In this document: one piece after another, positions 34,601 to 43,419 of the stretch
Numbering within the stretch: position 1 is the stretch's first letter
Layout of the letters: each line of letters begins with the position of its first letter
From: Paraflavitalea devenefica
GTDB lineage: Bacteria; Bacteroidota; Bacteroidia; Chitinophagales; Chitinophagaceae
Length of the DNA stretch: 64,000 nucleotides
Direction of reading: 5' to 3'
Assembly (NCBI RefSeq): GCF_011759375.1
Contig: NZ_JAARML010000001.1
Location: forward strand, 248,001 to 312,000
Position numbers and translations under genes: made by a program
Notes under the pieces: generated by a model
Databases searched by the model: none
The model's input: only the letters and a program-made list of their open reading frames with translations
Told to the model about the DNA's origin: nothing

Positions 34601-37600
34601 ATGAAAAACTGTACACTCACAAGGAGGAAGTGGCATGCCCTGGCCACATTACTGCTCCTCCTCATCCTCTTATCTTTTACAGGATTTTCTCAATTGGCGC
34701 CCAAGAGCCTTACGGCTTCTAACGGACAGTTTATTGGTTTTTACCAATATACGCCTACTGACTATAATCCTAACCTGCAGCCAAAGTATCCGCTGATCAT
34801 CTTCCTGCATGGTATTGGTGAGCGGGGTAATGGTCAATCGCCCCAACTGGAAGCGGTGCTGGGCAATGGTACACCGAGGAATATCAAAGACGGCCACCCT
34901 ATGCGCTTTTTCTGGAATGGCAAATGGGAAACCTTCCTGGTACTCATGCCCCAGCTTTCTGCAAGCTATGGCTACTGGCAGGATTTCTATGTGGATGAAA
35001 TGATCAAGTATGCAAAGGCCAACCTGAATATTGATACCAACCGTATTACCCTCACCGGCTTAAGCCTTGGTGGTGGTGGTACCTGGCATTATGCCGGGGT
35101 TACTGCGGCCAACGCCAAAAAGCTGAACTGTATTGGTGTTTGTTGCGGTACCTGCCAGAACATTACCTGGTCCAATATTACCAATGCGAACCTGCCGGTG
35201 TGGGCGTTTCACGCTTCAGATGATGCCACAGTAGGGGTTGGTTGTACTACCAGCTCTATTGCTGCCATTAATAATTTAAACCCGGCTGTTAAACCTTATA
35301 TGACCATCTGGCCCACTGGCCAGCACTGGATCTGGGGCCGTGTATTTGATACTGAGTATAGCTGGCAAAACCCCAATATTTACGAATGGTTCCTGGGCCA
35401 AAATAAGAGCCTGCCGGTGAATGTAAGACCGGTGGCCAATCCAGGACCTGCCCAATCGATCACTACCGGTGTAGGAACAGTGACGCTGAATGCCTCCGCT
35501 TCCACCGACCAGGATGGTAATATTGTACGGTATATATGGAGCAAGGTTTCCGGCCCTAATTATGGAACGATCACCACTCCGGTATCTACCAATGGTATTA
35601 CCACCGTAACAGGACTTATCTCCGCCGGTACTTACGAATACCAGGTAAAAGTGGTAGATAACAGGGCCGACTGGACTTTGGCCACCGTTAAGATTACCGT
35701 GAACCCCGGCGCAGGACCTAACCAGGCCCCTACTGCCAATGCCGGTACCGATATTACGATCAACCAGCCTGCCAGCAGTGCAACATTGAATGGCAGTGCC
35801 TCGTTTGACCCTGAAGGAAAGATGGCCTCTTATGCCTGGACACAACTTACAGGCCCCAATACTGCCACTATCGCCAGCGCCGCTACAGCGTCTCCTGCGC
35901 TGAGTAACCTGACGTTGGGTAGTTATACTTTCCGCCTGGTGGTAAAAGATGTGGAAGGACTCAGTGATGATGATACCGTAAAAGTAAACGTGAACGGCCC
36001 CAACCAGAGTGGTGTTGCCGTGGCCGGTCCGGATATTGTGATCGCCCTGCCTACCAACAGCACTACCCTGAATGGCTCCGGCTCTTATGACCCGGATGGT
36101 AGCGTGAGCAGGTATGATTGGTCAAGACTTACCGGTCCTACCACCTATACCATTGCCAGCCCCTCTTCCGCCACCACCGCCCTCACGGGCCTGGTACAGG
36201 GCACTTATACTTTCAGACTGGTGATATGGGATAACCTGTGGGTACCTACAGCCGATACCATTAAGGTGACGGTGAATCCCCCCACTTCCAATCAACCTCC
36301 TGTAGCCAATGCAGGAACCGATATTACGCTTACTTTACCCATCAATAATACAACCCTGAATGGTTCGGCTACTGACCCCAATGGGAATAACACCATCAGT
36401 TCTTACGCGTGGACGAGGATCAGCGGGCCTACCCAATTTACCCTGGCCAATGCAGGCGCTGCTTCTACAGGCCTGAGCAACCTGGCAGCAGGTACGTATG
36501 CTTTCCGGCTGCTGGTTACAGATGCAGGTGGACTCATCGATGATGATACAGTATTGGTAACGGTCAACGCCCCGGCCAATCAGCCGCCTGTAGCGAATGC
36601 CGGTACCGATCTTACGATCACTTTACCAGCCAACAGCGTTACGCTGAATGGCAGCGGCTCCTCCGACCAGGATGGCACGATCAGTACTTATGCCTGGAGC
36701 CGTATCAGCGGACCTACCCAGTATACACTGGCTGATGCCGCTGCTGCCTCTACTGGTTTAAGTAACCTGGCAGAGGGTACGTATGCTTTTAAGTTAACAG
36801 TAACCGACAACGGCGGGCTTACCGATAATGATACAATTGTGGTAACGGTAAAACCAGCGCCGGTGAATCAAACACCGGTAGCCAATGCCGGTACAGATAT
36901 TACCATTACCCTGCCGGTTGATAATACTACGTTGAACGGGACTGCTTCGGCTGACCCCGATGGAACGATCAACAGTTATTCCTGGAGCTGGGTTAGCGGG
37001 CCTACCCAATATTCACTGGACAATGCGGGCGCCGTTTCTACAGCCCTCAGCAACCTGGTAGCAGGCACCTATACTTTTGCCCTCACTGTTACCGATAATG
37101 GCGGACTCACCCATACCGATGAAGTGAAGGTGATCGTGAATCCCGCGCCCGCTGTGAACCAGCCGCCGGTAGCCAATGCAGGTACTGATATTATTATTAC
37201 CCAGCCTGCCAGCAGTACTACCCTGAATGGCTCGGCATCCGCAGATACAGATGGTACGATCACCAACTGGTTGTGGACAAAGATCAGTGGCCCGGCTACT
37301 TATACCCTGAGCGCTACAGACGTGGCGTCGCCAGGGTTGAGTGACCTGGTGCTTGGTACTTATACCTTTGAGTTGACCGTGACTGATGATGACGGCGCCA
37401 CCGCAAAAGATACCGTAACCGTGGTGGTGAATTCCCAGCCTCCTGCAGGCAACCAGAATGGTGTAGCTATTGCAGGAGCCGATATTACGATCACTTTACC
37501 TACCAACAGCACTACGCTGGATGCCACTGCTTCCTATGACCCGGATGGTGTTATAAAAGCTTATGAGTGGACAAAACTCACAGGTCCGGCCCAGTATACA

Positions 37601-40030
37601 TTGGCCAATGCCAATGCTAGTGTAACCACCCTGAGCAATCTTGTAGAAGGAACTTATACTTTCAGGCTGAGGATATGGGATAATGTGTGGGTGCCGGTTT
37701 TCGATACCATTAAGATCATCGTTAAACCCGAACCCAACGTAGCGCCGGTAGCCGATGCAGGCGCCGATATCGTGATCACGTTGCCTACCAACAGTACAGG
37801 CCTGAATGGTTCAGCCTCTTCTGATCCCAATAGTAACAATACCATTGCTACCTACGCATGGACAAAGATCGATGGACCAACCTCCTTTACACTGGCCAAT
37901 GCCAATGCAGCTACTACAGCCCTGAGTAACCTGGTGGAAGGCACCTATACGTTCCGCCTGCTGGTTACCGACAACGGAGGTCTGAGCGATGCCGATACCG
38001 TAATTGTAACGGTGCATCCTATCCCCAACAGGGCGCCGGTAGCCAATGCAGGTGCTGATATCACTATTACCCTGCCGGTTAATAATACCACGCTGAACGG
38101 TACGGCCTCTGCTGATCCGGATGGCAATAATACCATCACCTCTTATGCATGGGTTAAGCTTACCGGCCCGGTACAGTTCAACATCGGCAATGCCAGTACA
38201 GCCTCTACTACGTTGAGCAACCTGGTACAGGGTACTTATACGTTTGAATTGACTGTTACCGATAATGGCGGTTTAACCAGCAGGGATACCGTATCAGTAA
38301 CCGTGAATGTAAACCCCAACCAGGCGCCGGTGGCCAATGCAGGCGCAGATATCAGTATTCCGCTGCCCAATAACAGTACCACCCTGGATGGTACCGGATC
38401 TACCGATCCGAACGGTAATAATACAATTACCACGTACGCCTGGACAAAGGTGAGCGGACCTGCGCAATACACGATCGCCAGCCCGAATGCAGCTTCCACT
38501 GCCCTGAGCAACCTGGTGGAAGGCACTTATACTTTCCAATTGCAGGTAACAGATAATGGTAACCTGTCGGATATGGATACAGTGGTAATTACTGTAATGC
38601 CTATTCCAAACAGGAAGCCGGTCGCCAATGCCGGAACTGATCAGACCATTGCCCTGCCTACCAACAGTGTAACACTGGATGGCACTGCTTCTGCTGATCC
38701 GGAAGGCGCTAATACGATCGTAGCATACTACTGGAATAAAGTAAGTGGTCCTACCCAATTTGCGCTGGGTAATCCCAGTGCGGCTACCACCACCCTGAGC
38801 AACCTGGTACAGGGAACTTATGTGTTCCAACTGACCGTGACTGATGGAGGCGGCCTGTCTGATGAAGATACCGTAGTAATCACGGTAAGTCCGAATCCGA
38901 ACCAGGCGCCGGTGGCCAATGCGGGCACGGATGTTACACTGACCTTGCCCGACAACAGCACTGTACTGAATGGCACAGCCTCGGCTGACCCCGATGGTAA
39001 CAATACCATTACCTATGCCTGGTCAAAGATCGGCGGGCCTGGCCAGTTCACTATTGCCGATGCGAATGCAGCTTCTACCGACCTTACGAACCTGGCAGAA
39101 GGTGTGTATACCTTCGTATTAACAGTAACTGATAATTATAATGCTATTGATAGAGACACCGTAACAGTAACAGTAGTGCTGCCGCCCAATGTGCTGCCGG
39201 TGGCCAATGCAGGCGATGATTTCAGTGCGAGCCTGCCAAACCCCGTGATTAGCCTGGATGGCAGGGCCTCTAATGACCCGGATGGAACGATCGTTTCCTG
39301 GACCTGGACAAAAACAGCCGGCACCGGTGCTTTGACAATTATCAATGCCGCATCCAGTACACCAACAATTATAGGTGTGCAAGCCGGGGAGTATGAGTTT
39401 GAGCTGACCGTTACCGATAACAGGGGCGGCACTTCGAAAGACAAGGTGCGGCTTATTGTACTGGCAGAACCTGTTGAGCCCAACAAGAAACCCATAGCAA
39501 ATGCCGGAAAAGACACTACCCTAACCGTTCCGGCAACTTCTACTACCCTGAAGGGTCAGCTTTCCTATGATGAGGACGGCACACTTACCGGTTTTGCCTG
39601 GAGGCAGGTGAGTGGTCCTTCCACCGCCCTCATCGGTGGCAACACCATGAACACTACGGTCAATAGCCTGCTGCCCGGAGACTATGTTTTTGAGCTGACA
39701 GTCACTGATAATGACGGTGATACCAGTACAGACAGCGTAACTGTTTCGGTGGTGAACAACTTACGGTATAAGGATAATATCGTGATCTATCCCAATCCGA
39801 CACAGGGCGCTTCCCAGATCACCGTCCGCTGTATCACCGATACCCTTGGTGTGGCCACCTTTACAGTGATCGATCAGTTTGGCCGCCCGCTGGAAGTACA
39901 TACCCGCGTGAAATCGCAGGCATACCAGGAGTTCCCGTTTGCCATCGGCCACCTCAAATCGGGTAACTATTATATCGAAGTACAGATCGAACGTAAGAAG
40001 AGAATGGTGGCAAAGTTTATAAAACGATAA
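34601..40030 (+). CDS. T9SS-exported esterase/peptidase with 15 PKD-like repeats (1809 residues)
   Basis: Secreted or surface protein. A signal peptide (about 1-31, ending TGFSQ) is followed by an alpha/beta-hydrolase domain (about 35-270) like COG4099 predicted peptidases/esterases. It has IIFLHGIGERGNG (oxyanion region), nucleophile elbow GLSLGG (Ser155), HASDDATVG (Asp207 or 208) and PTGQHW (His242). Fifteen tandem PKD/REJ-like Ig repeats of about 95 residues follow (about 276-1725), each opening PVANAGxDxTxTLP and closing with a GTYTFxLxVTDN strand. Repeats 3 and 8 replace VTDNGGLSD by IWDNxWVPxxD, and repeat 1 has VVDNRADW. A T9SS sorting domain (from about 1728, VIYPNPT) ends the protein. 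The substrate is unknown; the paralogue at 40574 has the same start and end. Confidence 0.9.
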   Translation: MKNCTLTRRKWHALATLLLLLILLSFTGFSQLAPKSLTASNGQFIGFYQYTPTDYNPNLQPKYPLIIFLHGIGERGNGQSPQLEAVLGNGTPRNIKDGHPMRFFWNGKWETFLVLMPQLSASYGYWQDFYVDEMIKYAKANLNIDTNRITLTGLSLGGGGTWHYAGVTAANAKKLNCIGVCCGTCQNITWSNITNANLPVWAFHASDDATVGVGCTTSSIAAINNLNPAVKPYMTIWPTGQHWIWGRVFDTEYSWQNPNIYEWFLGQNKSLPVNVRPVANPGPAQSITTGVGTVTLNASASTDQDGNIVRYIWSKVSGPNYGTITTPVSTNGITTVTGLISAGTYEYQVKVVDNRADWTLATVKITVNPGAGPNQAPTANAGTDITINQPASSATLNGSASFDPEGKMASYAWTQLTGPNTATIASAATASPALSNLTLGSYTFRLVVKDVEGLSDDDTVKVNVNGPNQSGVAVAGPDIVIALPTNSTTLNGSGSYDPDGSVSRYDWSRLTGPTTYTIASPSSATTALTGLVQGTYTFRLVIWDNLWVPTADTIKVTVNPPTSNQPPVANAGTDITLTLPINNTTLNGSATDPNGNNTISSYAWTRISGPTQFTLANAGAASTGLSNLAAGTYAFRLLVTDAGGLIDDDTVLVTVNAPANQPPVANAGTDLTITLPANSVTLNGSGSSDQDGTISTYAWSRISGPTQYTLADAAAASTGLSNLAEGTYAFKLTVTDNGGLTDNDTIVVTVKPAPVNQTPVANAGTDITITLPVDNTTLNGTASADPDGTINSYSWSWVSGPTQYSLDNAGAVSTALSNLVAGTYTFALTVTDNGGLTHTDEVKVIVNPAPAVNQPPVANAGTDIIITQPASSTTLNGSASADTDGTITNWLWTKISGPATYTLSATDVASPGLSDLVLGTYTFELTVTDDDGATAKDTVTVVVNSQPPAGNQNGVAIAGADITITLPTNSTTLDATASYDPDGVIKAYEWTKLTGPAQYTLANANASVTTLSNLVEGTYTFRLRIWDNVWVPVFDTIKIIVKPEPNVAPVADAGADIVITLPTNSTGLNGSASSDPNSNNTIATYAWTKIDGPTSFTLANANAATTALSNLVEGTYTFRLLVTDNGGLSDADTVIVTVHPIPNRAPVANAGADITITLPVNNTTLNGTASADPDGNNTITSYAWVKLTGPVQFNIGNASTASTTLSNLVQGTYTFELTVTDNGGLTSRDTVSVTVNVNPNQAPVANAGADISIPLPNNSTTLDGTGSTDPNGNNTITTYAWTKVSGPAQYTIASPNAASTALSNLVEGTYTFQLQVTDNGNLSDMDTVVITVMPIPNRKPVANAGTDQTIALPTNSVTLDGTASADPEGANTIVAYYWNKVSGPTQFALGNPSAATTTLSNLVQGTYVFQLTVTDGGGLSDEDTVVITVSPNPNQAPVANAGTDVTLTLPDNSTVLNGTASADPDGNNTITYAWSKIGGPGQFTIADANAASTDLTNLAEGVYTFVLTVTDNYNAIDRDTVTVTVVLPPNVLPVANAGDDFSASLPNPVISLDGRASNDPDGTIVSWTWTKTAGTGALTIINAASSTPTIIGVQAGEYEFELTVTDNRGGTSKDKVRLIVLAEPVEPNKKPIANAGKDTTLTVPATSTTLKGQLSYDEDGTLTGFAWRQVSGPSTALIGGNTMNTTVNSLLPGDYVFELTVTDNDGDTSTDSVTVSVVNNLRYKDNIVIYPNPTQGASQITVRCITDTLGVATFTVIDQFGRPLEVHTRVKSQAYQEFPFAIGHLKSGNYYIEVQIERKKRMVAKFIKR
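35427..39760 (+). repeat. Tandem array of 15 PKD-like coding repeats (about 285 bp each)
   Basis: The array encodes the stalk of the 1809-residue protein. Blocks such as CTGAGCAACCTGGT and GGCACTTATAC recur in nearly every unit. Protein-level divergence between units shows the array is old, but several middle units (9-13) are more alike than the flanking ones, consistent with local expansion. Confidence 0.8.
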
Positions 40031-40061
40031 ACAGAAATACTTAAACGCTTTATTCTTTGGA

Positions 40062-40098
40062 AACGGGATGAAATACTTCATCCCGTTTTTTGTTTTTT
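40062..40098 (+). terminator. Intrinsic terminator of the 1809-residue gene
   Basis: A perfect 11-bp stem AACGGGATGAA (40062-40072) pairs with 40077-40087 over a 4-nt loop and runs into TTTTGTTTTTTT. It starts 31 bp after the stop codon. Confidence 0.92.
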
Positions 40099-40205
40099 TG
40101 TGTGCCTGCAGGCGGTGAACAACTAACTACAGCCGCTTTGTTTTTTATTCTGCTGAAATGCTGTACAGGCCATGATTTCAGCGATTTCTTCAAAAACAAT
40201 ATTTT

Positions 40206-40349
40206 ATGAACAACATCCTTGTAGAGAGACTTACACAACCAATTTCTATTGGAAAAGAAATTATAATTCAGTTAAAAATAACACAAGCTTTTATCGAGAT
40301 TGGTATAGTAATTGCGACTTTTTCTGCCGTTCAATCTTTCCCTATTTAA
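40206..40349 (+). CDS. Possible 47-residue ORF, function unknown
   Basis: An ATG-to-TAA frame beginning MNNILVERLTQPISIGKEII and ending in a hydrophobic stretch (FIEIGIVIATFSAVQSFPI). The composition is protein-like, with one possible membrane helix. It lies alone between the terminator and the next gene. It may be a small gene, a gene remnant or chance; no family is recognised. Confidence 0.3.
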   Translation: MNNILVERLTQPISIGKEIIIQLKITQAFIEIGIVIATFSAVQSFPI

Positions 40350-40474
40350 GCTCGGTAAGTCCAATAATAAGGCTCTGCATTTTCACACGTACCCTTTCCC
40401 ACGAGTGAAGGCGGGTAATTATAGCTAACCGACTGCCATTTCTCCTTATAGCCTACAGTTTGGAGCGGAGTAAC

Positions 40475-40490
40475 GATGATGTGAATCATC
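40475..40490. promoter_or_regulatory. FNR-like palindrome before the 875-residue gene
   Basis: GATGAT and ATCATC flank a 4-bp centre (GTGA), giving TGAT-N4-ATCA, which matches the core of the FNR-type sites upstream of the paralogous gene. It lies 84 bp before the ATG. Confidence 0.35.
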
Positions 40491-40573
40491 ATCATGATCA
40501 TGACGGTTGAATGCCACTATGATCGTGCGGGTAACCTATTTAATAACCTATGTGCTAAATTTCAGAATTCTCT

Positions 40574-43201
40574 ATGAAAAAACTATCCCTGTGCCTAAGT
40601 GTGTTATTGGCCCTGACAGTAACCGCTCAGCAAGTCCCGAAAAGCCTGACCGCCAGCAATGGACAATTCATTGGCTTCTATCAGTATACGCCTACTGATT
40701 ACAATGCCAACCTCACCACCAAGTATCCTGTGATCATCATGCTACACGGTATTGGCGAAAGAGGAAATGGCACCACCGATCTACCCATGCTCCTTGGAGC
40801 TGGTCCGGCAGGCGCCATCAACAATGGTCACAACATGACCTTCGACTGGAATGGTAAAAAAGAAACCTTCCTGGTTTTAACTCCCCAATTAGACAAAAAG
40901 TACGGTAACTGGCAAGACTTCTACGTAGAAGAGATGATCAACTATGCCAAGAAGAACCTGCGTATTGACGAGAACCGTATCTTCCTCACCGGCTTAAGCC
41001 TTGGCGGAGGTGGTACCTGGCATTATGCCGGCGTAACGCTGGCCAATGCACAGAAACTGGCTGCTATCGGCGTTTCCTGCGGTACCTGCCAGAACGTGAA
41101 TTTTGCCAATATTGCCAATGCCAACTTACCCGTATGGGCCTTCCATGCTGCTGATGATGCTACCGTAGGCGCCGGCTGTACCACCAGCTCTATTCAGGCT
41201 ATTAATAATGCGAACCCCGCGGTAAAACCTTATATGACCATCTGGCCCACCGGCCAGCACTGGATCTGGGGCCGCGTGTATGATGTTGGCTATACCTGGC
41301 AAAACCCCAACCTGTACGAATGGTTCCTGGGACAGAATAAAAGCTTACCGGTGAACAAACGTCCGGTAGCCCAGGCAGGTAACCCGCTGTCTATTCTTTC
41401 CACCCTGGGAATTGTTACCCTGAGTGCAGCAGGCTCCAGTGACGCGGATGGTAAGATTGTCCGTTATATATGGACAAAGATTGCAGGTCCCGGCGCCGGT
41501 GTGATCACTGCTTCTGTTTCTGTTAATAACAGTACAACCGTTACTGGCTTAACAATGCCTGGTACTTACCAATATGAACTGAAAGTGGTGGATGACCGTG
41601 CCGACTGGTCGCTGGATACTGTTACTGTAACAGTAGGCCTGGGTGCACCTCCTCCCACTTCCAATAAGGCGCCCGTTGCCAATGCAGGCGCTGATTTGAC
41701 CATTACCCTGCCCACTTCTACTGTAACATTGAACGGTTCCGGCTCCGATGCGGACGGTTATGTTGCCGGCTTTAAGTGGACCAAGGTAAGCGGCCCTACT
41801 ACCTTCAGCATTGGCACCCCGGATGCAGCTTCTACTGCTGTTACCAAATTGGTGGAAGGTACTTACGTATTCAGGCTGACTGCCACTGACAATGTAAATG
41901 GCACAGGCACTGATGATGTTACTGTGACCGTTAAAGCCGCAATTTCCAAACCTGATGGTGGCACGATCACCGGCGCCTATGCCGGAGCAGACGCTACCAT
42001 TACATTGCCCACCAGCAGTGTTGGTCTGGATGGTTCAGCATCTGTTGACCCTACCGGCAACGGTACGATCAGGGCCTATAAGTGGACAAGGCTCAGTGGT
42101 CCTTCACAATACACAATTACGAATGCTTCAGCAGCAGTAACCACTGCCACCAACCTGGTAGCAGGTACTTACGAATTCCAGTTGACAATATGGGACAATA
42201 ACTGGGTGCCCACAGCCGATATCAAGAAGGTGACAGTGAATGCAGCTACCACCACGCCACCACCCACTACGGGCCAGGTTGCCAATGCAGGTGCTGATGT
42301 TACCATAACATTACCTACCAGCAGCGCCACCCTGAATGGTTCTGCTTCTTCAGATCCCAATGGTGCGATCAAGAATTATAACTGGACGAAGATCAGTGGT
42401 CCTGCCGCCACTATTGCCACTCCCAATGCAGCCATCGCTACTGCCAGCGGCCTGACGCAGGGCACCTATAAGTTCCGCCTGGTTGTATGGGATAACCAAT
42501 GGGTTCCACGGGCTGATACCATGCAGGTGACTGTATTGGCAAACACCAGCTCCGGCTCGGGCAGCGGCACCACCGGCAACGGCATCTGCAATGCAGGCGT
42601 GGACCAGACAATTACCTCGAGCACTACTACGCTGAACGGCTCAGCATCCAATGATCCTGCAGGTCCTATTAAAAACTGGCATTGGGCTAAGATAAGCGGT
42701 CCCGAACAACACAATATTGCCAATGCATCGGTGTCTGTTACCACTGTAAGCAACCTGGTAGAAGGTACTTATAAGTTCAAGCTCACCGCATGGGGCTTTG
42801 ACTGGAGGCCCTGGAGCGATACCGTAGTGATCACTGTCGTTTCCGCTACCAGCCTCACCAGCACAAGTTCGGCCCGGACTACTTCGGTGACCACCGAAGC
42901 AACCACAAAGGCCAGTACTACTGCTGATGCAAAAGCCGACGTTACGGAAAGCAAGCTGCTATTGTACCCCAATCCTGCACAAAGCCAGATTGCTGTGCAA
43001 ACGACCAGCGCTACCAACGGAGCTTCTTACGTAAATGTTTATGATATGGCCGGCAAGCTGGCTATGAAGACAAGCTTCCAGAAAGCACAATCATTCCACC
43101 AGCAAAGCCTGAACATCACTTCTTTGCTGCCCGGAGTGTATCACCTGGAAGTAGTAATAGGTAATGAAACGCGCTTAGTGAGCAAGTTCGTTAAACAATA
43201 A
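40574..43201 (+). CDS. T9SS-exported esterase/peptidase with five PKD-like repeats (875 residues)
   Basis: Paralogue of the 1809-residue protein. A signal peptide (1-19, ending VTAQ) precedes the alpha/beta-hydrolase domain (about 20-258) with MLHGIGERGNG, GLSLGG (Ser142), HAADDATVG (Asp194 or 195) and PTGQHW (His229). Five PKD-like repeats follow (about 263-765). The first has VVDDRADW like repeat 1 of the paralogue; repeats 3 and 4 have IWDNNWVP and VWDNQWVP, and repeat 5 AWGFDWRP. A Ser/Thr-rich linker leads to a T9SS sorting domain (LLLYPNPAQSQ, about 792-875). The hydrolase domains of the two are nearly colinear, so a duplication with different repeat expansion is likely. Confidence 0.9.
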   Translation: MKKLSLCLSVLLALTVTAQQVPKSLTASNGQFIGFYQYTPTDYNANLTTKYPVIIMLHGIGERGNGTTDLPMLLGAGPAGAINNGHNMTFDWNGKKETFLVLTPQLDKKYGNWQDFYVEEMINYAKKNLRIDENRIFLTGLSLGGGGTWHYAGVTLANAQKLAAIGVSCGTCQNVNFANIANANLPVWAFHAADDATVGAGCTTSSIQAINNANPAVKPYMTIWPTGQHWIWGRVYDVGYTWQNPNLYEWFLGQNKSLPVNKRPVAQAGNPLSILSTLGIVTLSAAGSSDADGKIVRYIWTKIAGPGAGVITASVSVNNSTTVTGLTMPGTYQYELKVVDDRADWSLDTVTVTVGLGAPPPTSNKAPVANAGADLTITLPTSTVTLNGSGSDADGYVAGFKWTKVSGPTTFSIGTPDAASTAVTKLVEGTYVFRLTATDNVNGTGTDDVTVTVKAAISKPDGGTITGAYAGADATITLPTSSVGLDGSASVDPTGNGTIRAYKWTRLSGPSQYTITNASAAVTTATNLVAGTYEFQLTIWDNNWVPTADIKKVTVNAATTTPPPTTGQVANAGADVTITLPTSSATLNGSASSDPNGAIKNYNWTKISGPAATIATPNAAIATASGLTQGTYKFRLVVWDNQWVPRADTMQVTVLANTSSGSGSGTTGNGICNAGVDQTITSSTTTLNGSASNDPAGPIKNWHWAKISGPEQHNIANASVSVTTVSNLVEGTYKFKLTAWGFDWRPWSDTVVITVVSATSLTSTSSARTTSVTTEATTKASTTADAKADVTESKLLLYPNPAQSQIAVQTTSATNGASYVNVYDMAGKLAMKTSFQKAQSFHQQSLNITSLLPGVYHLEVVIGNETRLVSKFVKQ

Positions 43202-43231
43202 GCATACTATCCAATATCCAAAGAAAGGCAT

Positions 43232-43268
43232 GGGCCGTCACGACTTTGTTGTGGCGGCCCCTTTTTTT
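43232..43268 (+). terminator. Intrinsic terminator of the 875-residue gene
   Basis: GGGCCGTCACGA pairs imperfectly with the segment ending GTGGCGGCCC (43232-43260) and is followed by CTTTTTTTA. It starts 31 bp after the stop. Confidence 0.85.
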
Positions 43269-43274
43269 ATTATG

Positions 43275-43362
43275 GCCGGGAAGGCGGAAAGACGGGAAGG
43301 TATTGGCTTCAATACTGTTGCTTGCTTCCACAACTTTCTTCCCGCCTTACCGTCTTACCGGC
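43275..43362. repeat. Imperfect inverted word-like repeat (CGGGAAGG family)
   Basis: The left arm 43275-43299 is made of the words CCGGGAAGG, CGGAAAGA and CGGGAAG. The right arm 43338-43362 is its inverted form with five mismatches in 25 bp. No gene is present between. It has the same style as the other junction elements. Confidence 0.55.
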
Positions 43363-43419
43363 TAAACACTGGCAGGATTTGAAATAAAATTGTATTTTAC
43401 CGCGCCCTTATACAGATTT

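Larger units (their letters stand above)
40031..40573. other. 543-bp region between the two esterase genes
   Basis: It contains the terminator of the upstream gene, a possible 47-codon ORF (40206-40349) and an FNR-like palindrome (40475-40490). No perfect TAnnTTTG box was found on the plus strand. The remainder is AT-rich with no recognised feature. Confidence 0.5.

Noticed and set aside
34374..34604. Open frame of 76 codons before the 1809-residue T9SS gene
   Set aside because: It runs through the word-like repeat, overlaps the next start by 4 bp, and encodes a low-complexity Ser/Pro-rich tail; no protein-like features.
35427..39760. Regular repeats considered as a CRISPR or satellite array
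   Set aside because: They are in-frame coding repeats of about 285 bp with a PKD-like protein pattern and no spacers.
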